DNA of 64,000 nucleotides, taken from the NCBI RefSeq assembly GCF_021538895.1, contig NZ_JADDRL010000002.1:124001-188000 (forward strand), written 5' to 3'. The position numbers and the translations under genes were made by a program. The first letter of the stretch is position 1. Every line of letters starts with the position of its first letter. Below, one piece after another: positions 1 to 9,248 of this stretch. The notes under the pieces are model-generated. The model worked only from the letters and a program-made list of their open reading frames with translations. It had not been told where the DNA came from and did no database searches. The stretch comes from Streptomyces olivochromogenes (GTDB lineage: Bacteria > Actinomycetota > Actinomycetes > Streptomycetales > Streptomycetaceae).

Positions 1-1024
1 GGGCGATATCCGCCGCCAGCTTCTCCCGGTACGGCTCGAGCGTGGGATCGTCAACAATGGTCATCCGCCACAGTCGCAGGGCGGAGAACTGGGCCCAGGA
101 CCGCGACGAGTCCTCAAGCGCTGCGCGGGCGGCGAGGATCCCTTCAATAGCGCTGGTCAGTCTCCGTTCACGACCTCGTAGAGTTTGATCGCGCGCGACG
201 TCCTCAAGCGTCGTGATTGCATCGCGGAGTTGTTCGATGTCGTGGAGCTGGTGTGTCTGGAGCAGAATCCCGCTCGACTCGATCTGTCGCCAGTTCGTCT
301 CCGAGAGGGTCCCGGCGCTCCTCGCGGTTTGGTAGACCTCCGCGAGTTGGAGTTGCGTGGCGCGAGCTTCCGCATGCCACTCGCGGAGCTGTTTTCGCTG
401 GACGCTTCCCACCTGTTCGGAAATGGTCGTGAGCTGTTTCTCGATCCGATCGAGCTGAGCCTGGAGCGCCATCGCGGAAAGAGCGTTCGTCATCGACGCT
501 GCTGCGGCGAGCCCACCTACCCCCTTGAGGCGCGCAACATGCTGGAACCTGCCCTTGTTGCCTCGAACGAGGGCGAGGACCTCTCCCGCCTTGTCCTTCG
601 CCGCACTGCCCGCGCGAATAGCGGCCGCCATCTCCGGGTCGACCAGCATGAGGCGTCCGACCATCTGCTGGTACGTCTGTACGCCGTCCACGGCAGCCTT
701 GATCTGAGTGGCCCATGATCCGAGCTGCATTGGCGTCTGGACTACCGTTGTGCCGAACAAGTCCAGATTCTCGGGCGCGCCGAACACGTACACCTCATCG
801 TCGCTGGTTCCTGGCACGACCAAAACCTGGGAGTCAACGACAGGTACGGGCGATGGTGGCGACATCATGCCGGTCATGCCCGAGGGCGCCTTTGATTGAA
901 GGTTCTCGTTCGCGGGTGCCGTGACGATGTTGAGCCGACGCCGACGGAGGATCAGTAGTGTTGCCAACACGGCACAACCCGCAGTTGCTAGAGCAACCAG
1001 GGTGATTGCGACAGCGTCCCGCAT
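1..1024 (-). CDS. Membrane-anchored coiled-coil protein, C-terminus off the left edge
   Basis: An open frame runs from an ATG at 1024-1022 to the left edge without a stop, giving about 341 residues. The N-terminus has one hydrophobic segment (about residues 5-27, ending ATLLILRRRR), so the protein is probably inserted in the membrane with a basic stop-transfer stretch. The middle (about 90-220) is Ala/Gln/Glu-rich and helical, with a hydrophobic patch (GGLAAAASMTNALSAMA) followed by a likely coiled coil. A weak AGGA lies 8 bases before the ATG. The gene is the last visible member of a minus-strand run: helicase end at 1167, this start at 1024. I do not recognise a family. The position suggests a membrane partner of the upstream ATPase and helicase, which is inference only. 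Confidence 0.7.
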   Translation of the reverse strand, partial: MRDAVAITLVALATAGCAVLATLLILRRRRLNIVTAPANENLQSKAPSGMTGMMSPPSPVPVVDSQVLVVPGTSDDEVYVFGAPENLDLFGTTVVQTPMQLGSWATQIKAAVDGVQTYQQMVGRLMLVDPEMAAAIRAGSAAKDKAGEVLALVRGNKGRFQHVARLKGVGGLAAAASMTNALSAMALQAQLDRIEKQLTTISEQVGSVQRKQLREWHAEARATQLQLAEVYQTARSAGTLSETNWRQIESSGILLQTHQLHDIEQLRDAITTLEDVARDQTLRGRERRLTSAIEGILAARAALEDSSRSWAQFSALRLWRMTIVDDPTLEPYREKLAADIA

Positions 1025-1166
1025 GTGTCATTCCTAATCGTCATCCGATGCTTCTCTGCTGCCCAGCTCCGCGCGGCCAGGCCCCCTTCACCCATACGAC
1101 GATCAACGAAAACGTGGAAAGTCGAGGCCCCCTCCGGGTGGGAAATTTTCCTTCTCCCGGGATGTG

Positions 1167-4100
1167 CTACGGCTGACCCGAGCCCAGGGCGATATCCGCG
1201 TTCAGGCCGCCCCAACTGTCGGGGGTGCGCCAGAGGACATGGACGCCGAAGACGCCATGCAAGGTGTCGGCCGACCAATCCTCGGCGGGCGGCTCGGACA
1301 GCACCAGGTGGAGGCGGTCGGCAGGAGCGGGCAGGGTGTGATTGATCTCCAGGAGGCGGGTGGCTCCCAAGCGGAGGTCGGCGTAGGTGGAGCGACCGGC
1401 TCCGAGAACCTCGTAGAGGAAGTGGCCGTCCTCAGCGATGCGGCTGACATCGATGACCGGAGACTCGGTTGGTTGCAGGTCCACCCAGAGCAAGGCCGAC
1501 ATCAGCGCGTGGCGCACCGCTTCGTGCTTCTTGCAGGTGCGGTCGGCGGCCGCAGCAGTCTCCAGGGTGTGCAGAAGACTCTGTGCGGGCGTTGACGGCG
1601 TGGCGGGAATGTCTGTGACGGGCGTCATGGGATCGGCTTTCTTCTGCTCGGGCTGCTGGACGGTGGAAGCGGGTGCAGTCTCGGTTTCCGGTTCGTCCGA
1701 GGAAGCCAGGCGGAGATGGAGCGCCTCCCGGGCCTCGGCCAGAGACTGGATCCAGCCCGCGCGTGCCAATTCCTCCCGGAGTCGGTTTACGTCCAGGTTG
1801 TTGTCCTTGAGCGCGCGGTTGGTGTTCGCCGCGAGGTCACGTAGGAGGCTCAGGCGGTGCTTGTCCGGGGATCCGAGCACACGCCGCACGTCCACCCAGT
1901 CCGCCTGGTCGCGGCGAAGGACGCGGTTGGCCATGCCCTTGAGCTCAGAGAGACGTTCGCGGGCGTTCTCCGGAACAGTACTGTCTCCGTTGGTCAGCTC
2001 GTCGAGAACGTCGAGCGCCGCCACGTAGCGTTCGGCCATTGTGGGCGAGATGGGCTGGCGCCCGCGCTGATCTGCGGTGAGCAGACAGTGGTTCTTCTCG
2101 TGGGCGAACACCCAGCAGTCCAGTTCCGCGCCGGGATGAGGGGGAACGGAGCCGTGGCGGACGGTCAGAATCAAAGAAATGTCAACCGCGGGAGCCAGGG
2201 CTTTGACCCTGTAGCGACCGCCGGGCGTCCGGCCGAGCACTCGGACACGGATGGTGGTACCGATTTCGGGGACGTCATCGTCTGTCATGCCCGGTCTGAC
2301 TTCGGTGGGTGCTGGCTCGGTGGTGCCGTCGGTGTTCGTGAGAGCCTCCGGGAGCGGTGAGGTGTGGAAGACCGTCAGGCTCTGGGTGCTACGAGTGAGG
2401 GCCACATAGAGCTGGCGCAGGCCGGCAGGGCCGCGGGTGGCGATGGTGGTGGGTTCGATGACGAGGACGTGGTCGTATTCCATGCCCTTGGCCTGGGCGG
2501 CGGCCAGGACGGACACGGCCCCACGCCGTTGGTTGGTGATGCCGATGGCCTGATCCAGGTGGCGGCTGATTTCGTCGAGCCAGCCGGAGTCGTCGGGGAC
2601 GATGACGGCGACGGAGCGCAGCGTGTGCCCGTCGCTGGTGCCGAGGAGACGGGTGGCTTCGGCGACAGTGTCGTCGAGTAGCTTCCACGGCTCGGTGGCC
2701 AACGTCCGGACAGCGTCCTCGCCGGATTCGCGCACGGCCTGCGGGTAGGGCAGTGCGGGGGCAACCGCGCGGGCCAGTGGCGCGACGAAGTCCATGATTT
2801 CTGCGGGTACGCGGTAGCTGGTGTTCAGTTCTGCGACGCGCCAGTCGCCGTGGTCGGAAAGGAGGGTGCCGAGGCGGTCCCAGTCGGTGTAGGTGTGGGG
2901 ACCTGTGGCCTGGGCGAGGTCGCCGAGAACGGTCATGGAGCCGTTCACCCCGGAGCGTCGGCGCAGGGAGCGGGCCTGCATGGGTGTCAGGTCCTGGGCT
3001 TCGTCGACGACGATGTGCCCGTACCGTTGCGGGGTCTCCCCGGTGATGAGGTACCGCAGTTCTTCGAGGCAGACGTGGTCGTCGAGGGTCCAGGAGTCGG
3101 CGTCGGCCTTGTCGGCCCTGGGGCGGTGCAGGGCTGCCTCCTCCTCGGCGTCGAGGATGCCGTCGGCGCAGGTGCGCAAGAGGTCATGGGAGTCGTAGAG
3201 GGTCCGCAGAGTCTCCCTGGCACCCGGCGACTGCCAGACGCGTTCGATCAGGCGCTCCACTTGGCGGTTGCGTTCCAGGTCGCGGCGGATCGTGTCGCCG
3301 CGGCTGCGGCGTGGGGCGACTGCAATGAGTTCCTGTAGCAGGCGGTCGACGAGCAGGCTACGGAAGCGGTCGCGTCGCTCACGAAAGGAGCCGTCGCCGT
3401 CGCGTACTTCCTCCAAGAGGGCGAGGACCTCCGAGCGCGGGATGCGCAGGGTGGTGCTGCCAGCAGTGACGGTGAGCTCTGGTTTGGCGTCCTTGTAAGT
3501 GGGGGTGGTGGTGAACTCGTCGATTGCCTCGGGGCGGCACTCGTGCTCAACGCGCCGACGCAGGACGGCAGCCATGCGTTCGTCGGACTTGACGACCCGC
3601 CCCTGGGGTGTGTCAGTACCGAGGATCTCGCCGTCCCACAGGCGGGTCACCTGCACGGCGTTGACGTTTCGGGTGCCGAGGGTGGGCAGGACCTGCCCGA
3701 CATAGTCGAGGAAACGCTGGTGAGGGCCGATGACGAGGATGTCCTGGGCCTTGAAGTGCTCGTTGTTGACCAGCCAGGTCACGCGGTGCAGACCGACCGC
3801 GGACTTGCCGGTGCCCGGGCCACCCTGCACGACGAGGATGTCGGAGGGCGAGCCGGTGACCAGATCCATCTGGTCGCGGCGGATGGTCTCGACGATGTCC
3901 CGCATGTTGCCGCTGCGCGAGCGCTGGAGCTCGCGCAGCAGGAACTCGTCGGGCTGCAGTGGCTTCTGGCGCTGGATGCGTGCGACGTCGGCGGGGGTGA
4001 GGACGGGGCTGGAAATGGGCGGGCGTGGTACTCCCCCCTTCTGGATGCCGGTGGCGGGGACCGCAGGCATCGTTTCCGGTTCTGCGTCGTCCGCCGCCGG

Positions 4101-4553
4101 CCGCGGTTGCGGAACGGTGGCTGCGGGGGCGATCTCGTCGAAGTAGTCCTCGACGACACGCTGGGCGCAGCGCAACTGCCTCCGCAGGAGAACCTCGCCC
4201 GGGGCGTCAGGCCGGACTTCGAACCACTTCTTGGCCATCGGGCTCGTCCACAGCAGGACCACACGGTCGCCAGTCGCGGGATCGCTGACGCCACGTCGTC
4301 CCACGTACCAGGGGTCGGGCTCGTCCTGTACGTCGACACGGCTGATGACCAGGGATTCGTTGCCGAGACTGCCGTACGACGCCGCCCGCTCTTCAGCTTC
4401 GATCCGGTTGGCGACGCTGTCCTTGCCGCTGGCGGAGGCCGAGGCGACCGAACCCCCGGTAAGTTCAGCCAGTCGCGCGGCATAGCAGTCATACGCGTGG
4501 TCCACCGCCTTCTGCTCGACGGCGATGATCTCGTCACGTGTGTTGGTGCTCAT
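1167..4553 (-). CDS. HelD/UvrD-like superfamily 1 helicase with extended C-terminus
   Basis: This 1128-residue protein has SF1 helicase motifs. Walker A (GGPGTGKSA) lies near residue 245, the Walker B/motif II VVDEAQD near 515, and motif VI LYVALTRS near 715. The N-terminal layout (helical arm, then QGGPGTGKSAVGLHR) is typical of HelD-type proteins, which act on stalled RNA polymerase. The motifs also fit a UvrD-like DNA helicase. After the ATPase core come an OB/S1-like segment (about 780-850), a helical region and a variable tail, making it longer than common HelD (about 700-780). I chose the ATG at 4553 because a GGAGGG sits 7 bases upstream; another in-frame ATG at 4559 is too close to it. 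The gene lies 101 bases after the small Cys protein, probably in the same operon. The link to defence rests on context. Confidence 0.85.
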   Translation of the reverse strand: MSTNTRDEIIAVEQKAVDHAYDCYAARLAELTGGSVASASASGKDSVANRIEAEERAASYGSLGNESLVISRVDVQDEPDPWYVGRRGVSDPATGDRVVLLWTSPMAKKWFEVRPDAPGEVLLRRQLRCAQRVVEDYFDEIAPAATVPQPRPAADDAEPETMPAVPATGIQKGGVPRPPISSPVLTPADVARIQRQKPLQPDEFLLRELQRSRSGNMRDIVETIRRDQMDLVTGSPSDILVVQGGPGTGKSAVGLHRVTWLVNNEHFKAQDILVIGPHQRFLDYVGQVLPTLGTRNVNAVQVTRLWDGEILGTDTPQGRVVKSDERMAAVLRRRVEHECRPEAIDEFTTTPTYKDAKPELTVTAGSTTLRIPRSEVLALLEEVRDGDGSFRERRDRFRSLLVDRLLQELIAVAPRRSRGDTIRRDLERNRQVERLIERVWQSPGARETLRTLYDSHDLLRTCADGILDAEEEAALHRPRADKADADSWTLDDHVCLEELRYLITGETPQRYGHIVVDEAQDLTPMQARSLRRRSGVNGSMTVLGDLAQATGPHTYTDWDRLGTLLSDHGDWRVAELNTSYRVPAEIMDFVAPLARAVAPALPYPQAVRESGEDAVRTLATEPWKLLDDTVAEATRLLGTSDGHTLRSVAVIVPDDSGWLDEISRHLDQAIGITNQRRGAVSVLAAAQAKGMEYDHVLVIEPTTIATRGPAGLRQLYVALTRSTQSLTVFHTSPLPEALTNTDGTTEPAPTEVRPGMTDDDVPEIGTTIRVRVLGRTPGGRYRVKALAPAVDISLILTVRHGSVPPHPGAELDCWVFAHEKNHCLLTADQRGRQPISPTMAERYVAALDVLDELTNGDSTVPENARERLSELKGMANRVLRRDQADWVDVRRVLGSPDKHRLSLLRDLAANTNRALKDNNLDVNRLREELARAGWIQSLAEAREALHLRLASSDEPETETAPASTVQQPEQKKADPMTPVTDIPATPSTPAQSLLHTLETAAAADRTCKKHEAVRHALMSALLWVDLQPTESPVIDVSRIAEDGHFLYEVLGAGRSTYADLRLGATRLLEINHTLPAPADRLHLVLSEPPAEDWSADTLHGVFGVHVLWRTPDSWGGLNADIALGSGQP

Positions 4554-4654
4554 ACGCATCCCTCCCTCGCGACGCCCCGAACGAAGGGCGCCGCTACGGG
4601 CCTGCGCCCGTACCCCGGCGAAAGAACTATCAGAGATCGGTTGATGACACCCAG

Positions 4655-5026
4655 TCAGGGACCCAATTCTCGGACCAGCTCGCCGACCTCCGTCCGCCAG
4701 GCGAGGACCTGGTCCTGCGTGGGGCCGATCTCGTACTGGTGGTAGTGGCACCCCAGACACAGGTGAGACCAGACGGCCTTGGCCCGGCGGGCGGTCTCCG
4801 CCGCGGTGTAGCAGCGCAGGCAGAGCATCCGGGCCCGCCCCGTTGTCCTGGACAGCCCCGGCACCGCAGCGTCCAGTATCTGGCCGACCGCGATCTCCAG
4901 GGCGGTCCGCAGTGCCAGAGCCGCTCCGCGGTGACGGCCGGAGGCCGTGGCGCCGAGGTTGCCGGCGAGGAGCCGGTCGGCCGTCAGCAGGAGGTCTTCG
5001 ACGGAGGTGGCAGGACCGGTCATCAC
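4655..5026 (-). CDS. Small helical protein with paired CxxC motifs
   Basis: This is a 123-residue protein starting at GTG 5026 (an ATG follows directly), behind a GGAGG about 7 bases upstream. Its start overlaps the stop of the ABC ATPase gene, which implies translational coupling and fixed stoichiometry. The first half is predicted helical. The second half has CLRC and CLGC about 17 residues apart, a likely four-cysteine zinc site, followed by HYHQYE. I do not recognise a family by name. Small proteins coded directly after a Rad50/SMC-like ATPase occur as middle components of ABC-three-component and Lamassu-type systems. This one has that size and place, but homology is not shown. Confidence 0.8.
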   Translation of the reverse strand: MMTGPATSVEDLLLTADRLLAGNLGATASGRHRGAALALRTALEIAVGQILDAAVPGLSRTTGRARMLCLRCYTAAETARRAKAVWSHLCLGCHYHQYEIGPTQDQVLAWRTEVGELVRELGP

Positions 5027-7482
5027 GCGGTCACCTCCGGCTTGCGCACCTTCTGCGCCAGGACCTCGATGTCCTTCACAAATCGGCGCGCGTCAGCGAT
5101 CTGTGCGCCTCCGGAATGGGCACCCATCTGGCACTGCTTGATGAGGTACGCCGCCTGCGCTCCGTAGCGGGTGCGCAGCTCCTGGTCGACGTCGGCGGTC
5201 CGCACGATGTCGCCGAACAGGGCCAGCGCCGCGATCTTCCTGAACTTGTCGGCGTCGCTGACGGCAGCCTGCAGTGCGTGCTCGGAACCGCCGGAGCGGT
5301 GGTGCCGGATCCAGGCAGCGTCGAGAAGGGCGTTTTCCAGGGCGATACGGCACAGGCTGGGCAGCACGTGGGTCAGCGCCGCCGACGGAAGGCCTGGGGT
5401 GCTGACGATGGCCATGGCGTCGGCGAGCGCCTGCGCGACCGGATCGGTCACGGGCTTGACCGTCACCCTCGACGACGTACCCCGGTCGACCTCGAACACG
5501 GTCACCGGCAGTTCCTGGCTGGCGAAAGCCCGCTGGAGCCGGGTGTCGTGGGTGAACACGACGACTTGTCGGTGCTTGCCGAGTTCGGACAGGACCTGGG
5601 CGAGTCCGTGAACCTTGGCCGGGTCCATGGACTGCACGGGGTCGTCGATGATGACGAAGCCGAACGGGCTGTCGGCGGTGGCGGCCCGGGGCAGGAACAG
5701 GGACAGCGCGAGGGAGTGCTGCTCGCCCTGGCTCATGACGCTGAGCGCCGAGGCCTCCTGACCGTCGACGGAGACGTCCATGACGAGCTTGCGGACGGTG
5801 GCCTTCTCGCTGCCCTTCAGGCTCACGGCCTTGAGGTCGATGTTGCTCTCCTGGCGGAGCTTTTCCCAGATCCGCTGCGACTGGTCGGCGAAGCCCTCCA
5901 TGCGCTGCTCCCGCAGCTCGGCGGCCAGGGCCTTGATCCAAGTGCTCGCCTTCTTGAGGTCACGCAGCCGACCCCTGTTCGCCTCTACGGTCCGAGCCTT
6001 TTCCGCCCAGCCCGCCAGGCGGGTGACGAGCCTGCGCCAGCGTTCGTCCCGCTTCTCCAGCTCCCTGCCAGCCCTCTCCTTGACCGCGGCGCAGGCATCG
6101 GCCAGGGGCGCGGCGGATTCGTGCGCACGCCGGGCGAGTTCGGCGGGATCGCTGATGTTGCGGCAGGCGGTCCAAGCGCCCCAGGGATCGGTCAAGGCGA
6201 CGGGGATCCGCCCAGGCGTGTGGACGAGGTCCTGTACAGCCCGAGCGGCGGACCGGAGTTCGCTGCGCGCGTCCGAGGCGGCCGTCGCCTCCTGCCGCAG
6301 TGCGGCGATCTGGGCGGTGGCGTCCGTGGCCCACGTAGCGTCCAGCATCCCGTCGGTCCGGCACACCGGACATGAAGCCTCGTCGGGGTGGCGGTCGTTG
6401 TGTGCCACCGCCCGCTCGAGGAGTTCCGCACGCTGCAGAGCGTCTTCGGCGCCAGTACCGCGCAGGTCCTCGACGTCGGCGAGGGCCTTGCGCAGCCGGT
6501 CCACAGCCGCGCCGACCCGTGCCATGTCGGGTCCCTTTACGTCGGCCTCGGCGCGCAGCTCGGCGAGCAGGCCCTCGTCGGCGTTGGGCAGACCACTGAC
6601 CAGTGCTTCAAGGGTCGCGAAGTCGGGAGCTCCCTTTGAGTCGATGGCCACGAGTGCCTCTACCGCGCGCTCGTCGTCCTGGAGCTCGTACAAGCCCTCC
6701 TTGAGGCTCGGCAGCTCCGCCTTCGCCACCTTCGCCGCGTCCTCGAGCGCCTTGGCCTCCTCGCGGAGCCGACTGTCGGCAGTGTTGAGCTGCCCCAGGC
6801 CGAGGATGGTGGCGATGGCGTCGTACATCTCGGACGGCTTGCCACTGATCATGCGGTCCAGGTCGACGTACGACAGGAAGGGCCGGTAGTCCGTCAGGGC
6901 CTGCCTCCAGTCCGCCTGGTCGAGGGCCACACGACCGTGCCCGGGCCGCTTGAGTTCAGCCTCGGAGTCATTGAAGTCCTCGCCGTTCCACGTCCGGGTG
7001 AGTGTGCTGCGACCGGTGTCACCCTCGATTGCGAGCTTCACCTCGATCTCCGGCTTGCTGGTGTCGTGGAGGTTGCGCCAGTTGCGGCTGCGCGTCGCGT
7101 CCTTTCCGTGCCACCGCAGGTTGGTGCCGGTGAAGGCCGTTTCGATGCTCTCAGCGATGCTGGACTTGCCGGAGCCGTTACGGCCGACGACGAGGTTCAC
7201 GCCGGGCCGGGGGCTGAGCTTCAGCCAGGCACGGGGGCCGATGCCGCGGAACCGAGTGACGGCGACGGACTCGAGGTAGATCCGGCCGGCCTGGGCGGCC
7301 TGCGGGGTCTCGCCGTCGCCCAGAGCCTCCTTGAGGATCACCTTCACGGCCTCGGTGAGGTCTGCCCCTGCCAGGCGGGTCTGCACCAGCTCGGCCACGG
7401 GGACGGGCTGCTCGACCTGGGCCGGCTGGGTGGGGCGGGTGAGGTGGAGCGCGTTCTGTTCGGGCTGTTCCGTCACGGTCAT
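5023..7482 (-). CDS. Rad50/SMC-like ABC ATPase with zinc-hook-like CPVC
   Basis: This 819-residue protein has a split ABC ATPase head around a coiled-coil arm. Walker A GRNGSGKSS lies at about 100-108, CPVC at 371-374 at the arm's apex (a Rad50 hook-like CxxC), signature SQGEQHS near 584, Walker B FVIIDDP near 609 and an H-loop THD near 644. After the head comes a helical C-terminal domain of about 160 residues not found in Rad50. I chose the ATG at 7482 because a GGGAG precedes it; upstream in-frame sequence is not protein-like. The gene heads the operon with the four-Cys protein and the HelD-like helicase. Known relatives bind or sense DNA in repair and antiphage systems. The palindrome at 7614-7643 lies about 130 bases upstream and probably controls it. 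Confidence 0.9.
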   Translation of the reverse strand: MTVTEQPEQNALHLTRPTQPAQVEQPVPVAELVQTRLAGADLTEAVKVILKEALGDGETPQAAQAGRIYLESVAVTRFRGIGPRAWLKLSPRPGVNLVVGRNGSGKSSIAESIETAFTGTNLRWHGKDATRSRNWRNLHDTSKPEIEVKLAIEGDTGRSTLTRTWNGEDFNDSEAELKRPGHGRVALDQADWRQALTDYRPFLSYVDLDRMISGKPSEMYDAIATILGLGQLNTADSRLREEAKALEDAAKVAKAELPSLKEGLYELQDDERAVEALVAIDSKGAPDFATLEALVSGLPNADEGLLAELRAEADVKGPDMARVGAAVDRLRKALADVEDLRGTGAEDALQRAELLERAVAHNDRHPDEASCPVCRTDGMLDATWATDATAQIAALRQEATAASDARSELRSAARAVQDLVHTPGRIPVALTDPWGAWTACRNISDPAELARRAHESAAPLADACAAVKERAGRELEKRDERWRRLVTRLAGWAEKARTVEANRGRLRDLKKASTWIKALAAELREQRMEGFADQSQRIWEKLRQESNIDLKAVSLKGSEKATVRKLVMDVSVDGQEASALSVMSQGEQHSLALSLFLPRAATADSPFGFVIIDDPVQSMDPAKVHGLAQVLSELGKHRQVVVFTHDTRLQRAFASQELPVTVFEVDRGTSSRVTVKPVTDPVAQALADAMAIVSTPGLPSAALTHVLPSLCRIALENALLDAAWIRHHRSGGSEHALQAAVSDADKFRKIAALALFGDIVRTADVDQELRTRYGAQAAYLIKQCQMGAHSGGAQIADARRFVKDIEVLAQKVRKPEVTA

Positions 7483-7613
7483 GGGGTGTCTCCCGGGGTC
7501 CGGTGCTGATGCGGAGGAAGGGCGGGACACCGGCTGCGACCGTGGAGGGTGTGACTCCTGCGTCGCATCCGACACCGGGAACGATAGGGAGAACCAGGTG
7601 TTGTGCATCATGT

Positions 7614-7643
7614 AGAAGTTGATAACTAGGGTTATCAACTTCT
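7614..7643. promoter_or_regulatory. 30-base palindromic operator upstream of the ABC ATPase operon
   Basis: Perfect 13-base arms, AGAAGTTGATAAC and its reverse complement, flank a 4-base centre. On the minus strand TTGATA (7638-7633) and TACATG (7614-7609) are 18 bases apart and could be the -35 and -10 boxes. The palindrome would then cover the -35 box and spacer, as a repressor site would. The core TGATAAC-N4-GTTATCA recurs at 9249-9266. Confidence 0.7.
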
Positions 7644-7802
7644 GCTGCGAAAAGGGGAGTTGTTAATCCGCGCGCTCGCGCTCGATCCCGCAGGCCTGGT
7701 CGTTCCGGCGGCGGCTCCGTGCCCAGAGACGGTCTGGGTACAGAGGCCGGAACAGGCGGCGCTTGGACGCGTGCCTATCGCGCTGTTCCTGCCGCCCCTT
7801 TG

Positions 7803-8453
7803 TCAGTCGCCGAGCGTGAATTCGAGTCCGCCGGCGCGCAGTTCGGCCTCGGTCTGAGTGAGACCGCCGCGATGGGACACCTCGACGGTGTAGAACTTCG
7901 AGCCCGGGGTGATCTCATCGACCGTGAACGCAAAGGCGCAGCCCTCCTCAGTCTTCTCCCCGAGACCGAGGGAGCTGGTGGCGACCAGGGTTCCCGCCGC
8001 ATCGGTGACGTTGACCTGGGTGCCGAGGTCGATGTCGGAGTAGCCGCCGGTGCCGGAGCAAGGCTCCCCGTCGTCGAGGCCCGCGCCGACATCGGTGAGC
8101 GTGATCGTGCCATCGGTATCGAACAGTTCCGGTGGCTTCGTTTCCTCGGCCGTGGCGGTTTTCGAAGGACTGCCACCCTTCGCCCCTACCGTGTCTCCGC
8201 CGATGAGAGACACGGTCAGCCAACACGCCGCCATCGCTGCGGCTCCTGCGCCGACGCCGAGGGCCAGGACGGTGCCCCGGTGCAGTCGCGCCCAGCGGGA
8301 AGGGCTCAAGGCTCCGGCAGGGGAACGGTCTTCCTCCGGCGTGAACGTGGGCACGGACGGGACCGGGGCTGGCGCCGGGGCGGTGTTCGGTACGACGGGT
8401 TCGGGACCCGGGGCCGGGGCGGGGCCGTGAGCAGGCGGTTCAGATTCGGACAT
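7803..8453 (-). CDS. Single-pass membrane protein with Pro-rich cytoplasmic tail and extracellular domain
   Basis: This 216-residue protein starts at the ATG at 8453, with GGAAG 8 bases upstream. An N-terminal Pro/Ala-rich low-complexity tail (about 1-60) precedes a basic stretch (RWARLHRG), a hydrophobic segment (about 80-100) and an external domain of about 110 residues. The external domain is beta-rich and has two cysteines (in GEPCSGTGGY and EEGCAFAF) that could form a disulfide. I do not recognise the domain. The gene is about 100 bases downstream of another membrane protein of the same plan (8555-9148), so they are probably co-transcribed. They may be core-type secreted proteins or accessory parts of the neighbouring island. 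Confidence 0.8.
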   Translation of the reverse strand: MSESEPPAHGPAPAPGPEPVVPNTAPAPAPVPSVPTFTPEEDRSPAGALSPSRWARLHRGTVLALGVGAGAAAMAACWLTVSLIGGDTVGAKGGSPSKTATAEETKPPELFDTDGTITLTDVGAGLDDGEPCSGTGGYSDIDLGTQVNVTDAAGTLVATSSLGLGEKTEEGCAFAFTVDEITPGSKFYTVEVSHRGGLTQTEAELRAGGLEFTLGD

Positions 8454-8554
8454 CGCTGTGCTTCCTTTCAGGACTCGGAACAGGGCGGGGGCAGGCCGCC
8501 GTGAGCGCGACAGCCCTGCCCGCCCTGGTGAGGGGAGAACCGCAAGGGGTGGCG

Positions 8555-9148
8555 TCAGCCGACCCTCTCCCACTTCAGACAGCCCTTGGCCTCGAAGTAC
8601 TCGCCCTTATTTACCGTTACGCGCGACTGGCCGGTGATGTTGTCGTTGGCGATGATCGCCCCCATTTCGCCGGAGGCGTTCTTGGTCCGGGCCCAGTAGC
8701 AGCCGAGGCCGAAATTGTCGTTTTCGGGTCCGGCCGTCTTGTAGGTGCCGGCCTGGATGTCTTCGCCGACCAAGTACTGGCCGTCGCCCTCGATGGTGTC
8801 GGGCGGTCCGGGCTTCTTGGTCGGCTTCGGCTTGGCGGTGACTGTCTCCTTGGCCGCCTTGGTGACAGTCACGGCTGGCTTTGGCGCAGCGGCACCGGCG
8901 GTCTTGGTGACGGCGGGTGCGGGCCGCGCGGAGTCCGTTGCACTGCTCGACTCTCCGTTCCCGCCGATTGCGGCACCGAAGATCAGCGCGACGAAGGCCG
9001 TCACACCGTGAGTGAGCCAGGCCTTTCGGCGGGACAACCTCTGGACCGGCGGTTGCGGCGGCACCGGGGGCGACATGGCGGCCCAGCTGGTGGCCGGGTC
9101 GGCCCCGTCGGGCTGGGCGGCGGGCGGAATCGAGGGAGTGCCAGTCAT
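8555..9148 (-). CDS. Membrane-anchored secreted protein with Thr/Lys/Pro linker and C-terminal beta domain
   Basis: This 197-residue protein starts at the ATG at 9148, with GGAGG 7 bases upstream. Residues 1-35 are Pro-rich, followed by RRKAW and a hydrophobic segment (about 42-60). Next come an Ala/Thr/Lys/Pro linker (about 65-125) and a compact C-terminal domain beginning DGQYLVGEDIQAGTY. This last domain, with a pair of cysteines (GLGCYWART and AKGCLKWE), recurs in many actinobacterial secreted proteins of unknown function; I recall the pattern but no function. The gene is divergent from the restriction operon, with the palindrome at 9249-9266 in the shared 234-base gap. Confidence 0.82.
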   Translation of the reverse strand: MTGTPSIPPAAQPDGADPATSWAAMSPPVPPQPPVQRLSRRKAWLTHGVTAFVALIFGAAIGGNGESSSATDSARPAPAVTKTAGAAAPKPAVTVTKAAKETVTAKPKPTKKPGPPDTIEGDGQYLVGEDIQAGTYKTAGPENDNFGLGCYWARTKNASGEMGAIIANDNITGQSRVTVNKGEYFEAKGCLKWERVG

Positions 9149-9248
9149 CTCAGGGACCTCCGGGTTGTTGCGTGGGCAGCCCAACGCGGGTCGTGTGTCA
9201 ACGGAGGCCAAGGTGACGTTCGTGGATGCCAGGGTGAGTGAATGAAGG

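Noticed and set aside
3543..4745. A 400-codon plus-strand frame over the helicase gene
   Set aside because: No recognisable domain and no ribosome site; it overlaps the conserved ATPase motifs of the real gene.
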